Under the pieces are notes generated by a model. It saw only the letters and a list, made by a program, of their open reading frames with translations. It searched no databases and was not told the DNA's origin. From Opacimonas immobilis (GTDB lineage: Bacteria; Pseudomonadota; Gammaproteobacteria; Enterobacterales; Alteromonadaceae), in NCBI RefSeq assembly GCF_048282545.1, contig NZ_CP182485.1, positions 1,240,001 to 1,304,000 on the forward strand: 64,000 nt of DNA, written 5' to 3'. Positions within the stretch are counted from its first letter, which is position 1; each line of letters opens with the position of its first letter. A program made the translations under genes and the position numbers. Positions 1-8,380 of this stretch are shown here, in pieces.

Positions 1-1
1 C

Positions 2-916
2 TCTTACTCATTAAATGATGTCCCGATGTTGCCGGTTTACATTTATTATTCTATGTTTGGCTTCCAACGTGTTGGTGATATGGCCTGGGCGGCAGGCGAT
101 AGCCAATGTCGCGGTTTCTTGGTCGGTGGTACGGCAGGTAGAACCACACTAAACGGTGAAGGTTTACAGCACCAAGACGGTCATTCGCACATTCAAGCGG
201 GCCTGATCCCAAACTGTATTTCTTACGACCCAACCTATGGCTATGAAATGGCAGTCATCGTACAAGACGGTACACGCCGTATGCTAGAAGAACAAGAAAA
301 CGTCTTCTACTACTTGACGGTAATGAACGAAAACTACGTTCAACCAGAAATGCCAAAAGGCTGTGAAGAAGGCATTATTAAAGGTATTTATAAACTGGAC
401 ACTGTTGGTAAGAGCAAACTTAAAGTCAAACTCTTAGGTTCAGGTACGATTTTGCTGAAAGTGCGTGAAGCAGCTACATTACTAGCTGAGAAATTTGGCA
501 TCGAATCAGAAGTGTATTCTGTGCCTTCCTTTAACGAGTTAGGGCGTGATGGTCTTTCAGTTGAGCGTCATAACATGTTGCACCCGACTGACAAGCCACA
601 AAAAGCTTACATCACCGAGGTACTCGAAGCCGGCAATTCAGGTCCAACCATTGCAGCCACTGACTACATCAAAGCGTATGCTGAACAAGTGCGTGCCTTT
701 GTTCCTGGATCTTATCGCGTGTTGGGTACCGATGGTTTTGGTCGTTCAGATAGCCGTCAGAACTTGCGTCGTCACTTTGAAGTCGATGCTGAGTTTGTCG
801 CTATTGCGGCGTTGTATGAGCTGGTGAAAGCTGGCGATTATAAAGCTCAAGACCTAGCAAAAGCGATTGTAGAGCTAGGTGTTGATGCAGACAAAATTAA
901 CCCACTTTACGCCTAA
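2..916 (+). CDS. aceE: Pyruvate dehydrogenase E1 component, 3' part
   Basis: C-terminal roughly 304 residues of the homodimeric, thiamine-diphosphate-dependent E1 subunit, which decarboxylates pyruvate and acetylates the E2 lipoyl groups. The reading frame is open from base 2, so the gene begins upstream of the window. Residues such as YSMFGFQRVGD, the GRTTLNGEGLQHQDGHS stretch and the C-terminal SYRVLGTDGFGRSD block are typical of enterobacterial-type AceE. The stop is followed 11 bases later by aceF, with an AAGGAG ribosome site between them, so both are in one operon. The first ATG in the window (base 26) is internal and is not a start. Confidence 0.97.
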   Translation, partial: SYSLNDVPMLPVYIYYSMFGFQRVGDMAWAAGDSQCRGFLVGGTAGRTTLNGEGLQHQDGHSHIQAGLIPNCISYDPTYGYEMAVIVQDGTRRMLEEQENVFYYLTVMNENYVQPEMPKGCEEGIIKGIYKLDTVGKSKLKVKLLGSGTILLKVREAATLLAEKFGIESEVYSVPSFNELGRDGLSVERHNMLHPTDKPQKAYITEVLEAGNSGPTIAATDYIKAYAEQVRAFVPGSYRVLGTDGFGRSDSRQNLRRHFEVDAEFVAIAALYELVKAGDYKAQDLAKAIVELGVDADKINPLYA

Positions 917-927
917 GGAGCAAAGAC

Positions 928-2883
928 ATGTCTGATATGAAAGATGTATTCGTCCCTGACTTGGGTGAGGATTCGGTTGAAGTCATTGAAATTTGTGTGT
1001 CGGTTGGCGACAGTATTGATGCTGAAGACGCCATTGTCACAGTAGAGTCTGATAAAGCCTCTATGGATATCCCTGCACCGTTTGGTGGCAGCGTCAGTGA
1101 GATCTGTGTCGCGGTGGGGGATAAAATCTCAGAAGGGACGTTATTGGCAAAGATTGCCAGTGCTGACTCAGGAGATGCGACAGCAACTGAAGCGCCTGTG
1201 GCTAGTGAAGCGCCTGCGGTGGAAACAGTCCAAGCGGAGGCGCCGAGCGGTGAATCCATTATACAAGTCACTGTACCTGATATTGGCGGTGATGAAAATG
1301 TAGACGTTATTGAAGTATTAGTGGCTGTAGGCGATAGTGTTGATGCCGAAGATGGCTTGATTACGCTAGAGACTGACAAAGCGTCTATGGACGTACCATG
1401 CCCAGAGGCTGGTGTCGTTAAGGCGATTCATGCCGCGGTTGGTGATAAAGTTTCTGAAGGTTCCCTTGTCATAGACTTAGCTGTATCGACTGGGGCGACT
1501 GATTCTGCCACTGCGGCACAGCCTCATGTAACAGCTGAACCACTAGCCCAACCTGCACCAGCTGTGGTCGCAACATCTGCTGCTCAAAGCACCATTCAAG
1601 TGACTGTCCCTGACATTGGTGGTGATGAGAACGTCGATGTGATTGATGTATTAGTCGCAGTGGGTGATAAAGTTGAAGCCGAAGATGGTTTGATTACGCT
1701 AGAGACGGATAAAGCGTCTATGGACGTACCATGCCCAGAGGTGGGTATAGTCAAAGCGATTCACACGTCTGTAGGGGATAAAGTATCACAGGGCTCTTTG
1801 GTTATTGATTTAGAAGTTGCCGGGGCACCAGTTGTTGATACACCAGCGGCTCCTGCTCCGGCGCCACAAGCCACTGCGCCAGCTACGGCACCCGTTGTTA
1901 GTAAAGCACCACCTGTGCCACATCACCCGTCAGCGGGAGAGATCAAGCGTACTGGTCGTGTGCACGCATCACCTTCAGTGCGTCGTTTAGCCCGTGAGTT
2001 TGGAGTTGATTTAACCCAAGTCACAGGCTCTGGCAACAAAGGCCGTATCGTAAAAGAAGACGTGCAGTCTTATGTGAAATACGAATTGTCACGTCCAAAA
2101 GCCACTGCCGCGCCAGCAACAGGTGGTGGTGAAGGCGGTCTGCAAGTGATTGCGCAACCTAAAGTTGATTTTAGCAAGTTTGGTGAGGTAGAAGAATTGC
2201 CGTTAACGCGTATTCAAAAACTATCTGGCCCTAATTTGCACCGCAACTGGGTGACGATCCCACATGTTACACAGTTTGATGAAGCGGATATTACGGATTT
2301 AGAGGATTTTCGTAAGCAGCAAAATGTGGTGGCTGAAAAGCGCAAGTTAGGCTTCAAAATCACGCCACTTGTGTTTATGATGAAAGCCGCTGCAGATGCT
2401 TTAAAAGCCTATCCAACGTTTAACTCCTCATTGTCGGTCGATGGTGAGAGTTTAATTCTCAAAAAATACTTCCATATCGGGATTGCGGTAGACACCCCTA
2501 ATGGTTTGGTTGTACCAGTGGTACGTGATGTAGACCAGAAAGGTATTTATGAGTTATCACAAGAGTTGATGGAGATCTCTATCAAAGCTCGTGAGGGCAA
2601 ATTAAAGGCCGCAGATATGCAAGGTTCGTGTTTTACCATTTCAAGCTTAGGCGGTATTGGCGGTACGGCATTTACGCCAATTGTCAATGCCCCAGATGTG
2701 GCGATTTTGGGTGTGTCAAAATCTGAGATAAAACCAAAGTGGAATGGTAAAGATTTTGATCCAAGGTTAATGTTGCCGTTATCTTTATCGTACGACCATC
2801 GTGTGATCGATGGTGCGCTCGCCGCGCGCTTCACGGTTCACTTGAAAAATGCGTTAGAAGATTTGCGTAACATATTGCTATAA
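928..2883 (+). CDS. aceF: Dihydrolipoamide acetyltransferase (PDH E2), three lipoyl domains
   Basis: E2 core of the pyruvate dehydrogenase complex; transfers acetyl groups from lipoamide to CoA. Visible domains are three lipoyl domains with the lipoylated lysine in DKAS motifs at about K43, K151 and K262, Ala/Pro-rich linkers, a peripheral-subunit-binding domain at about 344-380 (HASPSVRRLAREFGV), and the catalytic domain from about 415 with the active-site DHRVIDG near H624/D628. 651 residues is usual for three-lipoyl enzymes. Lipoyl domains 2 and 3 are nearly identical, including at DNA level. It follows aceE in the same operon. Confidence 0.97.
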   Translation: MSDMKDVFVPDLGEDSVEVIEICVSVGDSIDAEDAIVTVESDKASMDIPAPFGGSVSEICVAVGDKISEGTLLAKIASADSGDATATEAPVASEAPAVETVQAEAPSGESIIQVTVPDIGGDENVDVIEVLVAVGDSVDAEDGLITLETDKASMDVPCPEAGVVKAIHAAVGDKVSEGSLVIDLAVSTGATDSATAAQPHVTAEPLAQPAPAVVATSAAQSTIQVTVPDIGGDENVDVIDVLVAVGDKVEAEDGLITLETDKASMDVPCPEVGIVKAIHTSVGDKVSQGSLVIDLEVAGAPVVDTPAAPAPAPQATAPATAPVVSKAPPVPHHPSAGEIKRTGRVHASPSVRRLAREFGVDLTQVTGSGNKGRIVKEDVQSYVKYELSRPKATAAPATGGGEGGLQVIAQPKVDFSKFGEVEELPLTRIQKLSGPNLHRNWVTIPHVTQFDEADITDLEDFRKQQNVVAEKRKLGFKITPLVFMMKAAADALKAYPTFNSSLSVDGESLILKKYFHIGIAVDTPNGLVVPVVRDVDQKGIYELSQELMEISIKAREGKLKAADMQGSCFTISSLGGIGGTAFTPIVNAPDVAILGVSKSEIKPKWNGKDFDPRLMLPLSLSYDHRVIDGALAARFTVHLKNALEDLRNILL

Positions 2884-2890
2884 CAGTGTC

Positions 2891-2921
2891 TGAGTCAGGG
2901 GTTGTGAAAACCTCTGGCTCA
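2891..2921 (+). terminator. Hairpin after aceF, possible partial terminator
   Basis: A 12-base stem (tgagtcaggggt / acctctggctca, two G-U pairs) begins 8 bases after the aceF stop. The following bases (atttaatcg) are not a clean U-tract, so it may be a weak terminator or an mRNA 3'-end stabiliser between aceF and the separately promoted lpdA. Confidence 0.45.
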
Positions 2922-2950
2922 ATTTAATCGATTGAAATCGTTGTGTTTTT

Positions 2951-2980
2951 TTGAACATAACGGATAAAACAGGGTACAAT
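2951..2980 (+). promoter_or_regulatory. Candidate sigma-70 promoter for lpdA
   Basis: TTGAAC (2951-2956), an 18-base spacer, and TACAAT (2975-2980), placed 37 bases before the lpdA start codon. A separate lpdA promoter makes sense because E3 is shared by several 2-oxoacid dehydrogenases, as known in E. coli. Confidence 0.55.
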
Positions 2981-3016
2981 TTCCCTGTCATATTAACTCC
3001 AAGTTTTGAGGTCATA

Positions 3017-4435
3017 ATGAGCGAAATAAAAACGCAACTAGTCGTACTAGGTGCAGGTCCAGGCGGATATAGTGCTGCATTCCGTGCAGCGGATTTAGGG
3101 ATTGAAACCGTGCTAGTGGATGCACGTGCTACGCTTGGTGGTGTGTGTTTAAACGTCGGTTGTATTCCTTCAAAAGCGTTATTACACGTGGCAAAGGTGA
3201 TTGAAGAAGCGAAGCATTTATCTAGTCACGGTGTCACATTCGGTGAGCCACAAATCGATCTAGACAAAGTTCGTGCTTGGAAAGACAGTGTAGTTAGCCA
3301 GTTGACCAAAGGCTTGGGCGGCATGTCAAAAATGCGCAAAGTTAAGCATGTACAAGGTTACGGCAAATTCACAGGCTCTAACACATTAGAAGTGACAGGA
3401 GATGATGGCGTCACGACCATTACCTTTGATAATGCCATCATCGCAGCAGGTTCTGAACCAGTTGCTCTGCCTTTCATCCCAGAAGATGACCGTGTGATTG
3501 ATTCAACGGGTGCACTTGAGATGAAAGACATCCCAGGCAAGATGCTTGTTCTAGGTGGCGGTATCATTGGTCTTGAAATGGGCACAGTATATCGCTCTTT
3601 AGGTTCACAGATTGACGTGGTTGAGTTTTTAGATCAGCTCGTTCCTGCTGCCGATAAAGACATCATCAAAGTCTACATGAAAACCATCAAAGACAAGTTC
3701 AACGTGATGCTAGAAACCAAAGTTACCGCGGTGGAAGCAAAAGATGACGGTTTATATGTGACGTTTGAAGGCAAAAAAGCCCCAGCAGAGCCAGTGCGTT
3801 ATGACAAAGTGCTTGTTGCAGTAGGTCGTCGTCCAAACGGCTCACTTATTGCTGCTGAAAAAGCAGGTGTAACGGTTGATGAGCGTGGCTTTATTAATGT
3901 TAATAAGCAAATGCAAACTAACGTACCGCACATTTATGCGATTGGTGACCTAGTTGGTCAACCAATGCTTGCGCACAAAGCGGTACATGAAGGTCATGTG
4001 GCGGCTGAAGTCATTTCTGGTCAGAAACATTACTTTGATCCGCGTTGCATTCCTTCAGTTGCGTATACTGAGCCAGAAATTGCTTGGGTTGGTCTCACTG
4101 AAAAAGAAGCGAAAGAGCAAGGCATTAACTACGAAGCAGCAGTATTCCCTTGGGCGGCTTCAGGTCGTGCGATTGCTCAAGCAGCAACAGACGGTATGAC
4201 CAAAATGATCTTCGATAAAGATACAGGTCGTGTCATTGGGGGGGCAATCATCGGTACAAATGCTGGTGAAATGCTTGGTGAAATCGGTCTTGCGATCGAA
4301 ATGGGTGCGGATGCTGAAGATGTTGCATTGACCATTCATGCTCACCCAACCTTAAATGAATCCATTGGTATGGCCGCTGAAGTTTACGAAGGCAGCATCA
4401 CGGATATGCCAAATCCAAAAGCGAAAAAGAAGTAA
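3017..4435 (+). CDS. lpdA: Dihydrolipoamide dehydrogenase (E3)
   Basis: FAD enzyme that reoxidises dihydrolipoamide with NAD+, serving PDH and other 2-oxoacid dehydrogenases. The start at 3017 gives MSEIKTQLVVLGAGPGG, a normal N-terminus for this 472-residue family, with GAGG just upstream; an upstream in-frame ATG at 2951 overlaps the promoter and is unlikely. Seen: the FAD-binding GAGPGG, the redox-active disulfide in GGVCLNVGCIPSK, a second Rossmann motif GGGIIGLE, and the C-terminal HAHPTLNES active-site base. A strong terminator follows. Confidence 0.97.
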   Translation: MSEIKTQLVVLGAGPGGYSAAFRAADLGIETVLVDARATLGGVCLNVGCIPSKALLHVAKVIEEAKHLSSHGVTFGEPQIDLDKVRAWKDSVVSQLTKGLGGMSKMRKVKHVQGYGKFTGSNTLEVTGDDGVTTITFDNAIIAAGSEPVALPFIPEDDRVIDSTGALEMKDIPGKMLVLGGGIIGLEMGTVYRSLGSQIDVVEFLDQLVPAADKDIIKVYMKTIKDKFNVMLETKVTAVEAKDDGLYVTFEGKKAPAEPVRYDKVLVAVGRRPNGSLIAAEKAGVTVDERGFINVNKQMQTNVPHIYAIGDLVGQPMLAHKAVHEGHVAAEVISGQKHYFDPRCIPSVAYTEPEIAWVGLTEKEAKEQGINYEAAVFPWAASGRAIAQAATDGMTKMIFDKDTGRVIGGAIIGTNAGEMLGEIGLAIEMGADAEDVALTIHAHPTLNESIGMAAEVYEGSITDMPNPKAKKK

Positions 4436-4459
4436 TATTCTGCACGTTTAACTTATTGC

Positions 4460-4497
4460 AAAAAACCTGATTTAGTTTTCTAAGTCAGGTTTTTTTT
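4460..4497 (+). terminator. Rho-independent terminator of lpdA
   Basis: The stem aaacctgattta / taagtcaggttt (one G-U pair) around the loop gttttc, followed by a run of eight T. It closes the aceE-aceF-lpdA operon. Confidence 0.9.
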
Positions 4498-4530
4498 GTA
4501 AATTCAAAAAAGTTGTGTATCTTAAGCACT

Positions 4531-4794
4531 ATGCGTCAAATTGAAATCTTTGAAGTCCCTAGTCCTTGTATCGGAGTGTGTACTAATGGCCCTCGTGGTT
4601 ATTGTACAGGCTGTTTTCGCTCGAGAGACGAAAGGTTGCACTGGCTTAATATCGATAATAATACACGCAAGCAAATCAACGATGCTTGCTCCAGGCGTAA
4701 AGCCTCTTACCTCAAACGCAAGCAAAGCCAAGCCAATACCTCACAACCTACTCAAGTTCAAGAGTCGATACCACAACAAGATTCTTTGTTTTAG
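4531..4794 (+). CDS. DUF1289 family small cysteine-rich protein
   Basis: An 87-residue protein with the DUF1289 core: SPCIGVCTNGPRGYCTGCFRS has four cysteines in a C-x3-C-x7-C-x2-C array, followed by a conserved W (LHWLNID) and a basic tail. The family is widespread in proteobacteria; the cysteine spacing suggests metal binding, but no function is established. ATG 4531 is preferred over an upstream TTG at 4513 because MRQIEIFEVPSPC fits the family start. The C-terminal 25 residues are Gln/Ser-rich and look disordered. It lies alone after the lpdA terminator. Confidence 0.8.
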   Translation: MRQIEIFEVPSPCIGVCTNGPRGYCTGCFRSRDERLHWLNIDNNTRKQINDACSRRKASYLKRKQSQANTSQPTQVQESIPQQDSLF

Positions 4795-4882
4795 CTCGCA
4801 CAATAGACGGTTATGTCTATACTAATGCAAGCCCAAGCTATTTGATGGATCAATGAAGACATAAAATAGCTGAACAAAGATT

Positions 4883-4904
4883 CTTCAATGCTGGTTCATT
4901 GAAG
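4883..4904. repeat. Perfect 8-bp inverted repeat upstream of the DUF481 gene
   Basis: CTTCAATG, six bases, CATTGAAG. It lies about 105 bases before the DUF481 start. No T-tract follows, so it is more likely an operator or a leader hairpin than a terminator. A TAAAAT (4915-4920) follows, but without a good -35. Confidence 0.35.
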
Positions 4905-5007
4905 GGTTCTGAATTAAAATGCACTGAAATCTTACAGATGTATCAACAAGCACAACCAGATGCGAATAAGATCCATAATTTAATCTACAAAACAGCAGGA
5001 ATACACT

Positions 5008-5736
5008 ATGAAATTGCGACTAGCTACTGCAATAGTTGCCGTATTAGTTGGTGCAGCGGCGCACGCAGAGGATGTCCAAAAACCGTTTACAATGGACGGT
5101 GAGTTTGGCTTTATCTTGACTTCAGGCAATACTGAAACTACCTCTTTGTCAGCCGGTTTAAAAAGCACGCAAGAGCTAACGGATTGGAGTAACGAGTACA
5201 CGGCTGAAGTCCTTTACAAACAAGATGAATTAGATAATGGTACCGAAACCACTGCCCAAAAATTCTTTATTTCAGGACAGGGTAACTACAAATTGACCAA
5301 TCCAAGACAACGCTTGTTTGCATTCGCTTCTTACGAGGATGATCGCTTCTCGAATTTTGCTTTTCAGTCCACTGTCGCGCTTGGTTGGAACGAAAAAGTG
5401 CTCGATACAGAACAACAAAGATTCAGTTACTCAGTCGGTCCGGGTTACAGCTTTGCTGAAGATCAAATGGGAGAAGACTTGAGCAGTGTGATCTTGCGTG
5501 GTGCCATTGACTATTCGTATAAATTATCGGATAACGCCAAATTAACCCAAGTATTTAGTACAGAATACGGTGAAGATAACGTCAAATCACGTTCGAAAAC
5601 CTCAGTCAGTGCAAAACTTGCCAACGGCTTATCAATGAAAGTGTCGTTAAAGTTAGATCACAATACGGAAGTGGATGAAGGCCGCGAAAATCTCGATACT
5701 GAGACTTCCGTGACCTTAGTATACAGCTTCTTTTAG
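5008..5736 (+). CDS. DUF481 outer-membrane beta-barrel protein (YdiY-like)
   Basis: A 242-residue protein with a cleavable signal peptide (MKLRLATAIVAVLVGAAAHA, cleavage before EDVQ). The mature part alternates polar and aromatic residues as a beta-barrel and ends in a phenylalanine (VTLVYSFF), the usual outer-membrane insertion signal. It matches the DUF481 family, annotated as salt-stress-induced outer-membrane protein; the role is not established. AGGA sits 7 bases before the ATG. Its stop overlaps the serA stop on the other strand, with no terminator between them. Confidence 0.85.
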   Translation: MKLRLATAIVAVLVGAAAHAEDVQKPFTMDGEFGFILTSGNTETTSLSAGLKSTQELTDWSNEYTAEVLYKQDELDNGTETTAQKFFISGQGNYKLTNPRQRLFAFASYEDDRFSNFAFQSTVALGWNEKVLDTEQQRFSYSVGPGYSFAEDQMGEDLSSVILRGAIDYSYKLSDNAKLTQVFSTEYGEDNVKSRSKTSVSAKLANGLSMKVSLKLDHNTEVDEGRENLDTETSVTLVYSFF

Positions 5737-6962
5737 AACAAAATACGTGTTTTGATGGTGCCTTTGATCTGCACAAGTTCAGCAAAGGCATCTTCGGCAC
5801 GGTCAGTTTCAACTTCAAGCACTACATAACCAATATTTTCATTCGTTTGAAGATATTGTGCTGCAATGTTAATGCCTTCTTTAGCAAAGGCTTGGTTAAT
5901 TTGCGTCAATACACCAGGGGCATTTTCGTGGATATGCAATAAACGTGAATGCTTGGCATGACCTGGAAGGGAGACTTCTGGGAAGTTTACGGCAGAAAGT
6001 GTCGAACCATTGTCTGAGTACTTCGCCAATTTACCAGCTACCTCAATACCAATATTTTCTTGAGCCTCTTGCGTTGAGCCACCTACATGCGGGGTTAAGA
6101 TAACATTGTCAAATTTGCGCAGTGGTGATTCAAATTCTTCATTATTTGATTTGGGCTCAACTGGAAATACATCGACAAGTGCTCCGTTAAGTTTACCTGA
6201 TTCTAATGCTTGTGCGAGGGCATCGATGTCAACGACGGTACCGCGTGCAGCATTTATCAAAATCGCACCGTCTTTCATTTCAGCTAATTCTGAAGCACCA
6301 ATCATATCTTGAGTATCAGCCGTCTCAGGGACGTGTAAGCTGACAATGTCAGAGGTATTTAATAGTTTTTTCAAGGTCTTTATTTGGACTGCATTACCCA
6401 ATACGAGCTTGTCTTCGATATCGAAGAACTGCACTCGCATGCCGAGATGTTCAGCTAGAATAGACAGCTGTGTACCAATATGACCGTAGCCAATAATACC
6501 TAAAGTTTTGCCTCGTGCTTCATAAGAGCCTACGGCGCTTTTTTCCCATTCACCGCGATGCGCTTTGGCGTTTTTAGATGGGATCCCACGAAGCAGTAAA
6601 ATCAAGCTTCCTAACACTAATTCAGCAACCGATCGAGTATTGGAAAACGGGGCATTGAACACTGGGATGCCGCGAATCTGTGTGGCTTTTAAATCAACCT
6701 GATTAGTGCCAATACAAAAACATCCAACAGCGATAAGCTTTGGTGAATTGGCAACCACATTTTCTGTGATTTGGGTACGTGAACGAATACCGACAAAGTG
6801 CACATCTTGCATTTTCTCAATCAACTCATCTTCAGGAAGAGATGTCTTGAGGTATTCAATGTTGCTGTAACCATTGCTGTGTAAGGTATCTACAGCACTT
6901 TGGTGTACGCCTTCTAGGAGAAGGATTTTGATTTTGTCTTTGGGCAATGATACTTTGCTCAT
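5733..6962 (-). CDS. serA: D-3-phosphoglycerate dehydrogenase
   Basis: First step of serine synthesis: oxidises 3-phosphoglycerate to 3-phosphohydroxypyruvate with NAD+. The 409 residues from 6962 (MSKVSLPKDKIKILLLEGVH) match E. coli SerA in length and order: substrate domain, nucleotide domain with GIIGYGHIGTQL, catalytic Arg/Glu/His region (HVGGSTQEAQ) and a C-terminal ACT domain (about 335-409) for serine feedback. An upstream in-frame ATG at 6995 would add 11 residues without a family match; AGGAACG supports 6962. Same strand as rpiA upstream, but 138 bases separate them, so it likely has its own promoter. Confidence 0.96.
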   Translation of the reverse strand: MSKVSLPKDKIKILLLEGVHQSAVDTLHSNGYSNIEYLKTSLPEDELIEKMQDVHFVGIRSRTQITENVVANSPKLIAVGCFCIGTNQVDLKATQIRGIPVFNAPFSNTRSVAELVLGSLILLLRGIPSKNAKAHRGEWEKSAVGSYEARGKTLGIIGYGHIGTQLSILAEHLGMRVQFFDIEDKLVLGNAVQIKTLKKLLNTSDIVSLHVPETADTQDMIGASELAEMKDGAILINAARGTVVDIDALAQALESGKLNGALVDVFPVEPKSNNEEFESPLRKFDNVILTPHVGGSTQEAQENIGIEVAGKLAKYSDNGSTLSAVNFPEVSLPGHAKHSRLLHIHENAPGVLTQINQAFAKEGINIAAQYLQTNENIGYVVLEVETDRAEDAFAELVQIKGTIKTRILF

Positions 6963-7005
6963 GTGATTGCGTTCCTGTGTTGCGTTTGATGTCAATTAAG
7001 ACATC

Positions 7006-7083
7006 TAGACGTCTAAAATATATAAGTGCGCAATTTAGCAAAGTTCCGTTGCTAAGGATAGTCCTTTTTCGTCTATACTAGAC
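7006..7083. promoter_or_regulatory. serA leader with paired TAGAC/GTCTA palindromes
   Basis: Two dyads built from the same half-sites lie in the rpiA-serA gap: TAGACGTCTA (7006-7015, perfect) and GTCTA-tac-TAGAC (7071-7083). An AT-rich block (tatatatttt on the minus strand, about 7014-7025) between them could hold the serA -10. These may be operators; no known regulator's site is recognised. Confidence 0.35.
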
Positions 7084-7100
7084 TTTATTGCGAGAGTGTT

Positions 7101-7757
7101 TTACTGAATGGAAGTAACACCATTATCTGTGGCTACCAATACAATATCAGCACCGCGTTGAGCGAATAAACCATTGGTCACAACGCCAACGATTTGGTTG
7201 ATTTGCGCTTCTAATTTACGTGGCTCTAGTATTTCTAAATTGTGTACATCTAATATAACATTGCCATTGTCTGTGACAACGCCGTCACGATAAACCGGAT
7301 CGCCACCTAACTTAACCAACTCCCTGGCAACATAAGAACGAGCCATTGGGATCACCTCAACCGGAAGAGGGAAATCGCCTAAGACGCCAACTTGTTTTGA
7401 GTCATCAATGATACAAATAAACTTTTTGGCAACTGCGGCAACGATTTTTTCACGCGTTAAAGCTGCGCCACCGCCCTTGATCATGTGTTTATGTTTGGTA
7501 ATTTCGTCCGCACCGTCCACATAAATATCAAAGTGATCGACACTATTGAGATCAAATACATCTATCCCTAAGGCCTGTAAGCGCCGCGTTGATTCATCGG
7601 AACTCGACACTGCGCCCTCAATGAGGTGCTTTTTGTCAGCCAGAGCTTCAATGAAGTAGTTCACGGTTGAGCCCGTGCCAATGCCGATGATATCTCCATC
7701 TTTCACATACTGAAGCGCGGCAATCGCAGCTGCTTTTTTCTTTTCATCTTGTGTCAT
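7101..7757 (-). CDS. rpiA: Ribose-5-phosphate isomerase A
   Basis: Interconverts ribose 5-phosphate and ribulose 5-phosphate in the pentose phosphate pathway. The 218 residues match the usual RpiA length (about 219). Motifs seen: GIGTGSTVNYFI near the N-terminus, SSDESTRRL, VDGADEI (catalytic Asp region) and KGGGAALTREKI. It lies 35 bases downstream of fau and upstream of serA on the same strand, and so sits at the end of a ribose-salvage run (ribokinase, nucleoside hydrolase, fau). Confidence 0.97.
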   Translation of the reverse strand: MTQDEKKKAAAIAALQYVKDGDIIGIGTGSTVNYFIEALADKKHLIEGAVSSSDESTRRLQALGIDVFDLNSVDHFDIYVDGADEITKHKHMIKGGGAALTREKIVAAVAKKFICIIDDSKQVGVLGDFPLPVEVIPMARSYVARELVKLGGDPVYRDGVVTDNGNVILDVHNLEILEPRKLEAQINQIVGVVTNGLFAQRGADIVLVATDNGVTSIQ

Positions 7758-7792
7758 AGTATTTCTCGACCAGTTGTTTGCTGTATTTTACC

Positions 7793-8380
7793 TTAGGGCG
7801 TTGAACGTACAAAAACCTTTTGTTCAGTTATTACATAATCCATTGGTATATCCCACGGATTAACAGGTAGCTTAGGGACTTGCTGTACGCTGTGCGCAAT
7901 ACCTATAAATTCAGGGCGCTCCGGTTGGCTAACTAAATCAGCCAGAGTACGGTCATAAAATCCCCCACCCATGCCGAAACGCATACAATGTTCGTCAAAG
8001 CCAACTAATGGCGTACAAATCAGATCTAGCTGATTTGCATCAATACAACGAGAACGGTCCAGTACGGGCTCCAAAATAGCAAATTTATTCGCCTGCATTT
8101 TTGTCTTCGGCGTGTATAGTTGAAATAACAAAAAGCCATCTTTATCTGGCTCAAGAATGGGTAAATAAAGTGATTTTTGAGCTTGCCACGCCCATTCAAA
8201 AAATGGCTGTAACGACACTTCACCATCAAAGGCGAGATACACAGCAATGTGCTGACTGTTTTTTATACTGTCATGCTCAATTAAACGTGCGCATAATTTT
8301 GCGGCGGTCATGGTTTGGTACGCAGTGGTAAAACCTCTACGCAAATGCCGTAATTTTTGCCGCAATTCATGCTTGGTCAT
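7793..8380 (-). CDS. fau: 5-formyltetrahydrofolate cyclo-ligase
   Basis: ATP-dependent conversion of 5-formyl-THF to 5,10-methenyl-THF, returning a storage folate to the one-carbon pool. The 195 residues have the basic N-terminus KHELRQKLRHLRRGF and the conserved C-terminal GMGGGFYDRTL loop. Its ATG overlaps the stop of the nucleoside hydrolase gene (ATGA), so the two are translationally coupled. In E. coli the orthologue (ygfA) lies directly after 6S RNA; here two ribose-salvage genes are placed between them. Confidence 0.94.
   Translation of the reverse strand: MTKHELRQKLRHLRRGFTTAYQTMTAAKLCARLIEHDSIKNSQHIAVYLAFDGEVSLQPFFEWAWQAQKSLYLPILEPDKDGFLLFQLYTPKTKMQANKFAILEPVLDRSRCIDANQLDLICTPLVGFDEHCMRFGMGGGFYDRTLADLVSQPERPEFIGIAHSVQQVPKLPVNPWDIPMDYVITEQKVFVRSTP

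Noticed and set aside
897..1379. Long minus-strand reading frame opposite aceF, and similar antisense frames across the window
   Set aside because: They mirror the codon structure of strong real genes, lack ribosome sites and show low-complexity Ser/Thr/Ala composition.
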